DNA of 64,000 nt from an uncultured Roseibium sp. (GCF_963675985.1 NZ_OY780958.1:4030001-4094000), one strand, 5' to 3'; numbered from the stretch's first letter, positions 1 through 8,493 are shown. Made by a program: numbers and translations. Notes: generated by a model not told the origin, from the letters alone.

Positions 1-1133
1 ATGGCGATAGGCTCTGGCCTCGGTTGCGGCGACTGATGCTCGAAACGCGAGAAGCTGAGCACGTTTTCAAGTATCGCATTGAGGCCGCGGGCCGAGACCC
101 CTATGAGCTCGACAAGCCGTTCCGCCTCTGCCGGATCGGCCCCCTCCAGAAGATCGGCGGCTCCGAGCACGCAGTGAAGCGGGCCACGGATCTCGTGGCT
201 CATCGCGGCGAGAAAGAGCGACATGGTATTTTCGGCATCGCGTGCGCGTTCGACCGCGCGAAGGTGCTCGGTCACGTCGTGCAGCAGGATGATCTGCCAG
301 CGGTCCAGCTTGTATACGGTATCCTCGACGCCACGGACACGGATGTCGAAACAGCGGCTGCCGTCTTCGGTCCGCAGCCAGACCGCACTCCGACGTTCGC
401 TGGGGATGTCGAAAATCTCGTCGATCACCGCCTGGAGTTCGCGGCGATGCGGCTGGAGCGCGAGGCGGTAGGTGAGGCCACCGGCCTCGGACAGGCCAAG
501 AAACGTCTGCAGCGCCGCCTGATTGGCGTTCAAGAGCTGACCGTCTTCGCCGGCAATGAAGACCGGGCCGCGCAGGCTCTCGATGACCCCGAAATACTGA
601 TCGCGCTCGCGGGTAAGGCGGCGAACACTGTCGCCAAGCGCGGCATCACTCGCTCCGGTCATCGCCCAGGGGGCGAGCATGGCCTGGTCCGCCTCGTCGA
701 AGAAGTCTTCGAGCCGGTCTGCGAGGGAAGGCTGCTTCGCTGAGCCGTCGCCGGACGATCCGTCTTCGGCGCGCAGCAATGGTCCGAGATGATCGAGGTA
801 GACACGGCGGTAGAGCCTGAACAGCCCATGATTCAGCTCGAGCGGGACGCCGGAATCGTGATGCCGCCACGCGATTTCCCGCAACGCGTCGAACCGCTTG
901 TCGCTTCGGTAGTTGTGCCGCCCGTCGAGGTGGCCATGGCGCAGCGGGTCGGACAAATACGCCGCGATGCAATCGTTGAGGCGCTCTGTCGCTTCGGTCC
1001 ATGCTGCCCGCATGGAGCTTGTCTGGTCGGTGAAACCTGTCTCCAACGCGAGACGCACCGTTTCCTCCACCAGCGTATCGCTCTCGCGGCGCAGTATTTG
1101 GGACAAGCGGTCAGTGGACAAGGGCATCGTCAT
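1..1133 (-). CDS. PAS-containing sensor histidine kinase, C-terminus cut by window edge
   Basis: Reading the minus strand from the ATG at 1133 gives an uninterrupted protein of about 377 residues that runs off the left edge. It begins MTMPLSTDRLSQ and has a helical N-terminal region with no membrane segment. A PAS-like fold follows (FIAGEDGQLLNANQAAL), then a dimerisation helix whose phospho-acceptor box reads MSHEIRGPLH near residue 310. This is a cytoplasmic two-component kinase; the ATPase domain and any receiver domain lie outside the window. It is divergent from the cytochrome/torD/torA genes, with tor-box-like repeats between them. By analogy with TorS/DorS it probably controls the reductase operon, but it lacks a periplasmic sensor. 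The homology is by eye; the functional link is inferred from position. Confidence 0.8.
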   Translation of the reverse strand, partial: MTMPLSTDRLSQILRRESDTLVEETVRLALETGFTDQTSSMRAAWTEATERLNDCIAAYLSDPLRHGHLDGRHNYRSDKRFDALREIAWRHHDSGVPLELNHGLFRLYRRVYLDHLGPLLRAEDGSSGDGSAKQPSLADRLEDFFDEADQAMLAPWAMTGASDAALGDSVRRLTRERDQYFGVIESLRGPVFIAGEDGQLLNANQAALQTFLGLSEAGGLTYRLALQPHRRELQAVIDEIFDIPSERRSAVWLRTEDGSRCFDIRVRGVEDTVYKLDRWQIILLHDVTEHLRAVERARDAENTMSLFLAAMSHEIRGPLHCVLGAADLLEGADPAEAERLVELIGVSARGLNAILENVLSFSRFEHQSPQPRPEPIA

Positions 1134-1208
1134 CTCGCTGGCGTTGGGGATGCTCGCGCTTTCATCAGTATATCGAATCGCGGGCAAAGCGCATGCCGCA
1201 ATCGTGGT

Positions 1209-1239
1209 GTGTTTACATGACGTTTACATCTGTTCACAG
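1209..1239 (+). promoter_or_regulatory. Three tor-box-like direct repeats upstream of the reductase operon
   Basis: Three tandem decamer-like units occur at 1210-1218 (TGTTTACAT), 1221-1229 (CGTTTACAT) and 1230-1239 (CTGTTCACAG). They lie about 85 bp upstream of the cytochrome start, in the divergent gap with the sensor kinase. The E. coli TorR operator consists of direct decamers of the form CTGTTCATAT, and the third unit matches its first seven positions. The 10-11 bp pitch places all three on one DNA face. Binding by a TorR/DorR-like response regulator is inferred; no such regulator lies in the window. Confidence 0.5.
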
Positions 1240-1321
1240 GCTGTCAGCCTCTTATGGAGCTGTTGGTGCTACGCCATACATGACCGATCACTCCCAGTCG
1301 GCCGGACCGGAGGCACAGACC

Positions 1322-2947
1322 ATGACTTTGAACCCTAGATCGCTAGTGAGAATCGGGGGCGGCCTCGTCCTTTTGGGCGGCCTCGGATTTCTCGTGTTGA
1401 CGTCTCCCTGGACCTGGTCAGCCGTCCATCCCGCCCGCGATCTTCCCGGGCTTGAGGGCGCCGACCTCGCAAACGGACGCTTCGTCTTCCTTGCGTCGGA
1501 TTGTGCCACCTGCCACGCCACGCCCGGACAGGACGACGAAACGGTCCTTGGCGGCGGGCGCGTGCTCGATACGCAGTTCGGCGTGTTCCACATGCCGAAT
1601 ATTTCGCCGGACAAGGAACAGGGAATTGGCGACTGGACGCTGGCGGAGTTCGACCGTGCGCTGCGTCAGGGTGTCGGGCCGGACGGTCTGTTGCCGGATG
1701 GGCAGAACCTCTATCCCGCGTTCCCCTACACTTCCTACCAGCGGCTGACCGGCGAAGACGTCCGCGACCTCTATGCCTACATGATGACATTGTCGCCCGA
1801 AGCCGACAAGGTGCCCGAGCACGAGCTGAAGTTCCCTTTCAATATCCGCCGAGGCGTCGGCGTCTGGCGTCTTGCCTTTCTCGACGGAAAGCCGTTCGAG
1901 CCCGGTCCGGTCCCCGGAGGGGTGGACGAGTCGGCCTACCATAAGGGGGCCTATCTGGTCGAAGGCGCGGGCCACTGTGCCGAATGCCATTCGCCGCGCG
2001 GGTTCATGGGGAACGTGATCGCAGCGCAGCGCTATGGCGGCGGACCGAATACCGACGGCACCGGCTATTTCCCCAACATCACGCCGGACGAGACCGGAAT
2101 CGGTTTCTGGGCCACGGCGTCGATCGCGAACTATCTGCACACGGGTGTAAGCCCGATCGGGCGGGCTGCCGACGGGGACATGGCCGAAGTCATCGAGAAC
2201 ACGTCACAGCTGCCCTTCGAGGACGTGCAGGCCATGGCGCTCTATATCAAGCACCTGCCCGCCGTCGACAAACCAGCGCCCGGAACCCCCGAGCCGAACT
2301 ATACCGACCACCTGGTGATGCTCGATAACGTCATCGCGGCCGCACCCGACCTGCCGACCTCGCCCGCCTCGGATATTGCCCAGGGCGCGCAGGCGACCGT
2401 GGTCGGCACCAAGGATGTCTGGCTTGACGCGGCCGACGTCGACAGCGGGTCTGAAGAGGACGGAAAGCTGCTGGGCGGCGCGCTTGCCACGGTCGTGGCG
2501 CGTGATGGGGACAAGGCCGAACTGCGGCTCAAGGGCTGGCAGATGACCGATGCCCCGTCGGTGGTCTATCAGGCCAAGGGCCAGCGGGTGATGATGGCGG
2601 TTCTGTCGGATGTGGCCGCCGATGCCGTCCAGCGCGGCGCGCCCGAGACCGATGCCGATACGGGCCAGTCCTGGGTTCCGGTCGAGATCACGCTCTGGTC
2701 GGATGCGACCGATCTGAACGCCCATCGCGATGCGGTGTGGGCCTACAGCCAGGACGCGTTCCAGAAAGCCTGTTCCGCCTGTCACGTCCTGCCGCAGAAG
2801 ACGCATTTCACGGCGAACCAGTGGATCGGCACGATGAAGGCGATGCGCCGCTTCACCTCCTTCAGCGATGATCAGTATCGCCTGATCCTGGCCTATGTGC
2901 AGAACCATTCGAAGGATCTCAACACGAGTGACGGAGCAGTCGAATGA
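1322..2947 (+). CDS. Membrane-anchored triheme cytochrome c with TorC-like C-terminal domain
   Basis: This 541-residue protein starts at the ATG at 1322, where a GGAGG ribosome site lies 8 bases upstream; earlier starts extend into the promoter. It has one N-terminal membrane anchor (residues 12-28) and three c-type heme motifs: CATCH at residue 61, CAECH at 219 and CSACH at 484. The first two sit in a diheme module like the cytochrome subunits of periplasmic alcohol/gluconate dehydrogenases. The last lies in a stretch ending HFTANQW, which resembles the C-terminal heme domain of TorC. Canonical TorC/DorC instead carries a NapC-type tetraheme N-terminus. The stop overlaps the torD start (ATGA), so it is cotranscribed with the reductase and probably delivers electrons to it from the membrane. 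The partner assignment is inferred. Confidence 0.85.
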   Translation: MTLNPRSLVRIGGGLVLLGGLGFLVLTSPWTWSAVHPARDLPGLEGADLANGRFVFLASDCATCHATPGQDDETVLGGGRVLDTQFGVFHMPNISPDKEQGIGDWTLAEFDRALRQGVGPDGLLPDGQNLYPAFPYTSYQRLTGEDVRDLYAYMMTLSPEADKVPEHELKFPFNIRRGVGVWRLAFLDGKPFEPGPVPGGVDESAYHKGAYLVEGAGHCAECHSPRGFMGNVIAAQRYGGGPNTDGTGYFPNITPDETGIGFWATASIANYLHTGVSPIGRAADGDMAEVIENTSQLPFEDVQAMALYIKHLPAVDKPAPGTPEPNYTDHLVMLDNVIAAAPDLPTSPASDIAQGAQATVVGTKDVWLDAADVDSGSEEDGKLLGGALATVVARDGDKAELRLKGWQMTDAPSVVYQAKGQRVMMAVLSDVAADAVQRGAPETDADTGQSWVPVEITLWSDATDLNAHRDAVWAYSQDAFQKACSACHVLPQKTHFTANQWIGTMKAMRRFTSFSDDQYRLILAYVQNHSKDLNTSDGAVE

Positions 2948-3561
2948 ACGTCGCCCTGAATTTCGCACCCTTGGCGGATCGCGACGCTGACCCTGATCTC
3001 GCGTTGGTCGCGGACTGGCTCGCCCTCCAGTTTCTGACCGCGCCCGATGCGGCACGCATCAGGGCTGGGCGCTCGACCGAGGGGCAGGCCGCACTCCGGC
3101 AGATCGGGGTGATCCTCGGTCGCAAGGACGTATCTGACGCGTTGTGCCGGCAGCTTGCGGATGGCACTGTGACCGATGTGACTGTCGGGCTCCAACGAAG
3201 GCACACGGCGCTGTTCGAAGGCATCTTCCGGCGGCGCGGCCTGCCACCCTATGCCAGTGTCTGGGATGGCACGGGTCGGCTCTACGGGCCCGCCGTAGGC
3301 CGGATGCAAGAGCTTCTTCGCGGGCTGGACCTGCATCTTGACGAGACGTGCTGCGAACCTCCCGACCATATCGCCATCCAGCTTGCCGCGCTGGCGGAGG
3401 CCCTGCGGCAGGGCCGGACCGGGCTGGTTCCCGCTCTGCTCGACGAGTTGCGCTGGGTGGTGGGTTTTGCGGCGTCCCTCACCGCGGTGGATGACAACGG
3501 CTACTACGGGGCCGTTGCGCAGTTGCTGAGCGCCTTCGTCGAGAAGGCAGAACAGAATTAA
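2944..3561 (+). CDS. torD: TorD-family cytoplasmic chaperone for the TMAO/DMSO reductase
   Basis: An all-helical protein of 205 residues. It carries the family pattern PPYASVWDG (residues 101-109) and later EPPDHIAIQLAAL, the E-P-x-DH-x3-QL signature of TorD/DmsD chaperones. These proteins bind the apo-reductase and its Tat signal and hold it ready for molybdenum cofactor insertion before export. The start codon overlaps the cytochrome stop by four bases and torA follows after 59 bases, so it belongs to a cytochrome-torD-torA operon. Length and motifs are normal for the family. Confidence 0.92.
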   Translation: MNVALNFAPLADRDADPDLALVADWLALQFLTAPDAARIRAGRSTEGQAALRQIGVILGRKDVSDALCRQLADGTVTDVTVGLQRRHTALFEGIFRRRGLPPYASVWDGTGRLYGPAVGRMQELLRGLDLHLDETCCEPPDHIAIQLAALAEALRQGRTGLVPALLDELRWVVGFAASLTAVDDNGYYGAVAQLLSAFVEKAEQN

Positions 3562-3620
3562 TCGGGCGCGGCGGGCCCGGACCGGGCCCTTGCTTCGGTT
3601 TCGATCTGAAAGGACAGGCT

Positions 3621-6089
3621 ATGACCAATAACTCCGAGACAAAACTGGGCGGCCCGATGCTTTCCAAGCGGAGCTTTCTCAAGGGATCTGCCGCCGCGCT
3701 CGGCCTTGCCGGCCTGCCGCTCTTTGCACGCGGCGCTGTCGCGCAGACCGGGACGCAGGGGGTTCTCTCGGGCTGCCACTGGGGGGTCTTCTACGGGATG
3801 GTCGAGGACGGCCGCGCGGTGGAGTTCAAGCCGTGGGAAAAAGACCCTCATCCGTCGCCGCAGCTTCCCGGCGTGATGGACTCGCTCTATTCGGAGTCGC
3901 GCATCCGCTACCCCATGGTCCGGCGGGCCTGGCTCGAGCAGGGACCCGGCGCCGATCCGGACGGCCGCGGCGCGGGCGATTTCGTCCGGGTAAGTTGGGA
4001 GAAGGCCGTCGAACTTGTCGCGAACGAGATCGTGCGGGTGCGTAAAACCTATGGACAACAGGCGCTTTATGCCGGGTCCTACGGCTGGAAGAGCCCCGGC
4101 AAGATCCACAATTGCCAGACCCTGCTGCGCCGGATGCTGAACCTTACCGGCAGCTACACCAACAGCTCAGGCGACTATTCCACCGGCGCGGCGCAGGTGA
4201 TCCTGCCCTATGTCTCGGGCTCGCTTGAGGTTTACGAGCAGTGCACGACCTGGAACAATCTTGCGGAAAACTGCGAGCTGATGGTGTTCTGGGGCTGCAA
4301 TCCGCTCAACAACTCGCAGATTTCCTGGCAGGTTGCCGATCATGGCGCCTGGCCTGGTGTCGCGCTCATGAAGGACGCCGGCACGCCGGTCATCTGCATC
4401 GACCCGGTGCGTACCGAAACCTGCGAGGCGCTGAACGGAGAGTGGATCGCGCCGCGTCCGCAGACCGATGTCGCGATGATGCTGGGCATAGCCCATACGC
4501 TCTATGAAGAGGGGCTTCACGATCAGGCGTTCCTCGACCGCTACACGGCGGGCTTCGACAAATTCCTGCCCTACCTTCTTGGCCAAAGCGACGGCACGCC
4601 CAAGACTGCGGACTGGGCGGCTGAGATCTGCGGTTTGCCGGCCGACACGCTGCGCGATCTGGCGCGGCGGTTCGCCGGGAAACGCACGATGCTTGCGCTC
4701 GGCTATTCGACCCAACGCCAGCACCATGGCGAACAGGTCCACTGGATGCTGATCACGCTGGCCGCGATGCTGGGGCAGATTGGCCTGCCGGGCGGCGGTT
4801 ACGGGCTCAGCTATCACTATTCCTCGGGCGGATCGCCCACCCATACCACGCCGATCCTGAAGGCGGTCGACGATGCCTCGGGTCAATCGAGCGAAGGTGC
4901 GGCATGGCTGGCGCAGGGCGGCGCGGTCTCGATCCCCGTATCGCGCTTCGTCGAGACACTGCTCAACCCCGGCAAGACGATGCAGTTCAATGGACATGAG
5001 ATCGAACTGCCGCTGGTGAAGATGGCCTACTGGGTTGGCGGCAACCCCTTCTCGCACCAGCAGGATCGCAACGAGATGTTGCGCGCCTGGCGCAACCTGG
5101 ACACCTTCATCGTGCATGACGTGCAATGGACTGCCTCGGCGCGCCATGCCGATATCGTGCTTCCGGCAACGACCTCCTACGAGCGCAACGACATCGAGCA
5201 GGTCGGGGACTATGCCCTCAGCCACATCGTCCCGATGAAGAAGGTCGTGGACCCCGTCTTCGAGGCGCGAAGCGATTTCGACATCTTCGCCGACATCGCC
5301 GAAAAACTTGGCCAGGGCTATGCCTTCACCCAGGGCCTCACCGAGATGGACTGGATCCGTAAAATCTACGAGGCGGCCAAGATCGAATCCCGCGCCAAGG
5401 GAATGGAGATGCCGGTCTTCGATGTCTTCTGGGAAAGCAACAAGCCGCTCGCCTTCCCGGTGTCGGAGGCTCAGGAAGACTTTGTCCGCCATGCCGACTT
5501 CCGTGAAGATCCGTTGCTGAACGCGCTCGGCACGGCGTCGGGCAAGTTCGAGCTCTATTCCGTTGCAATCGAGCGCTATGGCTATGACGATTGTCCGCCG
5601 CATGCGACCTGGATGGAGCCGATCGAACGCCTTGAGGGTCCCACCACAAAATATCCGCTGCATCTGGCGGCGAACCATCCGCAGATGCGGCTCCACTCGC
5701 AGCTGTGCGGCACCATCAACCGCGAAACCTATGAGATCAAGGGGCGCGAGCCATGCTGGATGAACCCTGCGGATGCAGCGCAGCGCGGCCTGTCCGATGG
5801 TGACGTGGTGCGGGTCTTCAACGACCGTGGCCAGATGCTTGCCGGCCTGAAGATCACCGACGAGATCATGCCCGGGGTCGTTCGCATCAACGAGGGCGGC
5901 TGGTTCGATCCGGAAAATCCGCGCCAGGTCGGCAGTCTGTGCGTCTATGGTGACGTCAACATCCTGACGACCGGCATCGCCACCTCGAAACTGGCGCAGG
6001 GGAATTGCGGTCATACCGGCGTGGCCGAGGTCGAGCGCTACGACGGCCCGCTGCCGGAGGTGACGGTCTTCAGCCAGCCGTCGGCCTGA
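3621..6089 (+). CDS. torA: Periplasmic TMAO/DMSO (S/N-oxide) reductase, molybdopterin enzyme
   Basis: An 822-residue bis-MGD enzyme of the DMSO-reductase type III group. It has a Tat-type leader with the unusual pair Lys-Arg in SKRSFLKG (residues 15-22), a hydrophobic stretch and a likely AVAQ cleavage site. There is no N-terminal iron-sulphur cysteine motif, as in TorA/DorA. Active-site landmarks are YGW at 154-156 and the molybdenum-ligand serine in GDYSTGA (Ser187). The C-terminal cofactor-binding domain reads HLAANHPQMRLHSQL. A GAAAGGA ribosome site precedes the ATG. It reduces TMAO, DMSO or related oxides as terminal electron acceptor in the periplasm. Sequence alone does not separate TMAO from DMSO preference. 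Confidence 0.93.
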   Translation: MTNNSETKLGGPMLSKRSFLKGSAAALGLAGLPLFARGAVAQTGTQGVLSGCHWGVFYGMVEDGRAVEFKPWEKDPHPSPQLPGVMDSLYSESRIRYPMVRRAWLEQGPGADPDGRGAGDFVRVSWEKAVELVANEIVRVRKTYGQQALYAGSYGWKSPGKIHNCQTLLRRMLNLTGSYTNSSGDYSTGAAQVILPYVSGSLEVYEQCTTWNNLAENCELMVFWGCNPLNNSQISWQVADHGAWPGVALMKDAGTPVICIDPVRTETCEALNGEWIAPRPQTDVAMMLGIAHTLYEEGLHDQAFLDRYTAGFDKFLPYLLGQSDGTPKTADWAAEICGLPADTLRDLARRFAGKRTMLALGYSTQRQHHGEQVHWMLITLAAMLGQIGLPGGGYGLSYHYSSGGSPTHTTPILKAVDDASGQSSEGAAWLAQGGAVSIPVSRFVETLLNPGKTMQFNGHEIELPLVKMAYWVGGNPFSHQQDRNEMLRAWRNLDTFIVHDVQWTASARHADIVLPATTSYERNDIEQVGDYALSHIVPMKKVVDPVFEARSDFDIFADIAEKLGQGYAFTQGLTEMDWIRKIYEAAKIESRAKGMEMPVFDVFWESNKPLAFPVSEAQEDFVRHADFREDPLLNALGTASGKFELYSVAIERYGYDDCPPHATWMEPIERLEGPTTKYPLHLAANHPQMRLHSQLCGTINRETYEIKGREPCWMNPADAAQRGLSDGDVVRVFNDRGQMLAGLKITDEIMPGVVRINEGGWFDPENPRQVGSLCVYGDVNILTTGIATSKLAQGNCGHTGVAEVERYDGPLPEVTVFSQPSA

Positions 6090-6114
6090 CCATACGTGCC
6101 ATGACCAGGCTTCC

Positions 6115-6147
6115 GGGCCGCCACCCCGCAGGTGGGACGGGCGGCCC
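6115..6147 (+). terminator. GC-rich hairpin between torA and the DUF2478 gene
   Basis: GGGCCGCC (6115-6122) pairs with GGCGGCCC (6140-6147), and an inner CCACC/GGTGG pairing extends the stem. It lies in the 90-base gap after torA. No T-tract follows, so it may be a processing or partial termination signal, or part of a leader for the next gene, rather than a full terminator. Confidence 0.35.
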
Positions 6148-6179
6148 CGAGGCAGGGGCCTGGCGGTGCAGCGGGGGAA

Positions 6180-6704
6180 ATGAACGTGAAACTTGGCTAC
6201 TTGATGATGGAAGGGCGCGGTGCCGCAGGTCTGATCCTGGGGGGCGTCGCAGACCGGTTGCGCAATGACGGGATCCGGCCCTCGGGCGTTGTTCAGGCAG
6301 CCCCTGCCGGACCCGGTCAACATCCCTGCGAGACCGCCCTGCGTGTCCTGCCGGACGGTCCGCTCCTGGTCATAAACCAGAACCTGGGGCCCGGCTCGCG
6401 CGGGTGCAGGCTGGATGCGGGCGCGCTCGAACTGGCGATCGCTGAGGTTTCGGCGCGTTTCGCTGGTGCCGATGTCCTGATCATCAACAAGTTCGGCAAG
6501 CAGGAAGCTACCGGGCGCGGCTTCTGCAGCCTGATTGCCGAAGCGCTCGATCGGGATATTCCTGTGGTTGTCGGCGTGAACGGACTGAACCTTCGGGCCT
6601 TTCTGGCCTTCGCCGGCGATTTGGCGGAACAGCTTGTCCCGGAGGAGTCTGGTATCATTCGATGGCTCCGGGAGGATCGTATGGCATTGGTCAGTCTGGA
6701 CTGA
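6180..6704 (+). CDS. DUF2478 family protein, molybdenum-associated
   Basis: The protein has 174 residues from the ATG at 6180, preceded by a GGGGGAA ribosome site; an upstream start at 6132 has none. The sequence LGYLMMEGRGAAGLILGGVADRL at the N-terminus and NKFGKQEATGRGFCSLIAEAL in the middle match DUF2478, a family of unknown function often found near molybdate transport and molybdoenzyme genes. It follows torA in the same direction, 90 bases downstream of its stop. A role in molybdate or cofactor handling is inference from context. Decayed IS5 DNA begins about 30 bases after its stop. Confidence 0.75.
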   Translation: MNVKLGYLMMEGRGAAGLILGGVADRLRNDGIRPSGVVQAAPAGPGQHPCETALRVLPDGPLLVINQNLGPGSRGCRLDAGALELAIAEVSARFAGADVLIINKFGKQEATGRGFCSLIAEALDRDIPVVVGVNGLNLRAFLAFAGDLAEQLVPEESGIIRWLREDRMALVSLD

Positions 6705-6732
6705 TCCCTGCTGGCAGCCCGTCGTTGGTGGA

Positions 6733-7035
6733 CGATCCGGTTGCGGCGTTTATAGCGGCGCTTGTCCCTTGCCCGGCAATGCATTGCGTAGCAATGTCAC
6801 GAGAGGGGTATTTGACGGGGATCTTCCGCGCCTTGCGGCCGGGTATGCAGGCCTTGATCCCCTTCTCTTGAGGGCTTCGCGGAACCAATCCGCATCGTAG
6901 CCGCGGTCCGCCAGCAACCCCTCCGCCGCCGGCAGACTGCCCAGAATGGCGGCAACGCCGGTGTCGTCACTGACTTGTCCAGCAGACAGAGCTGGCTCGG
7001 TTTGATGCTGCTTTTCGCATCGGCCAACCAGAAGA
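6733..7035 (-). pseudogene. Decayed IS5-family transposase fragment
   Basis: On the minus strand three pieces of one IS5-type transposase can be read in different frames. The first is AGQVSDDTGVAAILGSLP then LLADRGYDADWFREAL (about 6880-7000). The second, after a one-base loss, is EKGIKACIPGRKARKIPVKY (6808-6868). The third is DKRRYKRRNRI (6733-6766), separated by a 41-base insertion at 6767-6807. These are the usual C-terminal catalytic blocks in their normal order, but frameshifts, the insertion and missing ends make it non-functional. From 7036 to the ribE gene I see no gene. Confidence 0.8.
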
Positions 7036-7279
7036 GAGTACTCTCCTGCAAACCCGGCTCGACCCCTATAGAATGGTGCTCAGTGCATCGGACAGCCTTC
7101 TGACCAGACACGAAAAACCCGTGACACCATTAGATCTGGACCGATTTCAAACTGTTCTGTCGCACCACTGGCGTTTTAACTGGAAGCGAGGAATGCTGGC
7201 GTTGGAGAGCCGCAGGCGCACGAGAACTGTGATTGGCTCGCGATGACGATCGTGCCCATCGCAATATAGAAGGAAATAA

Positions 7280-8026
7280 ATGTTGTTTACCGGAGTTGTT
7301 CAGGGAATCGCCAAATTAGAATCAGTCGAAGGAAGTGACGAACTTCGCACCCTCATCATCGAGTTCCCCGACGATTTCTGCCGAGATTTGACCAGGGGCG
7401 CCAGCGTGTCTGTTAATGGCGTTTGCCTTACCGCCACCGACGAAATAGCCGCAGACAAGTGGGCCCTTGATGTGATGCTGAAGAGCCTCACTGTGACCAA
7501 CCTCCGTGCCGTCGAGAAGGGACACCTCGTAAACGTCGAGCGCGCAGCCAAAGAAGGCGCGGAGATCGGAGGGCATCCACTTTCTGGCCACGTGGACTTC
7601 ATGGCTGAAGTAATTGAGGTCCAAGCGAGCGCAGGGAATAAACTCATTCGCTTTGAAATCCCCGAAACCGCGATTCCCTATGTTTTCTCGCAAGGTTACA
7701 TAGCGGTCGACGGGGCCAGCCTGACGATCGCCGACCTTTCGAAGGCAGAGGGCTGGTTCGAGGTATGGCTCATTCCCGAAACCAGACGTTCGACAATACT
7801 CGATAACCTTGCCGCAGGAGATCATGCGAATATCGAGATTGATCGCGGTACGCAAGTGGTTGTCGATACGATCAAAAATACAATCGAAGAGGCCTTGGAG
7901 AAGCGCTTTCCGCGGCTTGAAGCAGCCCTCTTGAAGCTTGGCCTTTCAACGAATGATCTCGTCGACGATTTTGATACGCCAAAGCTCATTCAGGAGATCT
8001 CGACGCAGGAGCGATCAAGGAAATGA
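7280..8026 (+). CDS. ribE: Riboflavin synthase alpha chain-like protein
   Basis: This 248-residue protein begins MLFTGVVQG, the riboflavin synthase N-terminal signature. It has two lumazine-binding barrels: VNGVCLTATD and GGHPLSGHVDF in the first, and IAVDGASLTIADL in the second. The enzyme dismutates two 6,7-dimethyl-8-ribityllumazines to riboflavin. It is about 40 residues longer at the C-terminus than the usual 200-220. An AAGGAA ribosome site precedes the ATG. It stands alone, with no other rib gene, between IS5 debris and a 109-bp inverted-repeat element. Its base composition is less GC-rich than its neighbours, which suggests transfer. A lumazine-binding, non-catalytic role cannot be excluded. 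Confidence 0.85.
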   Translation: MLFTGVVQGIAKLESVEGSDELRTLIIEFPDDFCRDLTRGASVSVNGVCLTATDEIAADKWALDVMLKSLTVTNLRAVEKGHLVNVERAAKEGAEIGGHPLSGHVDFMAEVIEVQASAGNKLIRFEIPETAIPYVFSQGYIAVDGASLTIADLSKAEGWFEVWLIPETRRSTILDNLAAGDHANIEIDRGTQVVVDTIKNTIEEALEKRFPRLEAALLKLGLSTNDLVDDFDTPKLIQEISTQERSRK

Positions 8027-8046
8027 AAGCCGAGCCAAATTTATGG

Positions 8047-8155
8047 GGTTCTGTCGCAAAGTTTTCGCGGTTGGTTGGACTGGCTCGCGCGTGGCAGGAG
8101 CGGACTTTTGAATTTGGAAGCGAGCACCCAACCGCGAAAACTATGCGACAGAACC
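8047..8155. mobile_element. 109-bp MITE-like element with IS6-type ends
   Basis: Two 28-base terminal inverted repeats (8047-8074 and 8128-8155) match at 27 of 28 positions and enclose only 53 bases. The ends begin GGTTCTGTCGCA, resembling IS6-family termini. No transposase and no clear 8-bp target duplication are visible. It is either a miniature derivative or a deletion remnant of an insertion sequence. It abuts a LysR-type gene fragment that appears truncated by it. Confidence 0.7.
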
Positions 8156-8363
8156 GCTGCCTGAAGCACTGGTATCTCAGGATATCGCATCAGGTGCACT
8201 TGTTCAGGTATTGGCTGATTGGAGTTTGCCAGAGCAGCCCATGGCGCTCATCTATCTCCGCGACCGATATAGGCCTCAAAGGCTGGCGTCATTCATCAAT
8301 TTCACGAGATCTACTTTTAGAAACCGTCCGGTAAACAGCCAAACCGGGCTACCGGATGATTAA
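8156..8363 (+). pseudogene. C-terminal fragment of a LysR-family regulator
   Basis: Directly after the inverted-repeat element an open frame encodes 68 residues ending at TAA 8361-8363. It contains GALVQVLADWSLPEQPMALIY and YRPQRLASFINF. This is the typical end of a LysR effector-binding domain (G-L-V-x-VL-x-W-x-P-x-P-x-x-LIY, then R-P-x-R-x-FI-x-F). The DNA-binding half and most of the sensor domain are missing, and there is no start codon context. It is a gene remnant left by insertion or recombination at the element. Confidence 0.75.
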
Positions 8364-8493
8364 TGCAGACCTTCAAACGTGCCGCAATGCCAGTCAATGC
8401 AGCTCAAAGCAGGCGTTGGCAATTGTTCGTTTCTCGCCTGGGAGGCGCGCTTTGGTGCATCGGGCGACAGGGCTTCATAAAGCACTGACTAAA

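Noticed and set aside
24..743. Long plus-strand open frame at the left edge
   Set aside because: It is the antisense of the sensor kinase, whose minus-strand reading contains the clear MSHEIRGPLH phospho-acceptor motif.
6090..6179. Molybdenum-cofactor riboswitch before the DUF2478 gene
   Set aside because: The gap holds a strong hairpin, but I cannot match the conserved Moco aptamer elements; 90 bases is also short for it.
4167..6323. 718-codon minus-strand open frame opposite torA
   Set aside because: It is a shadow frame typical of high-GC DNA; it has no family resemblance and torA is certain.
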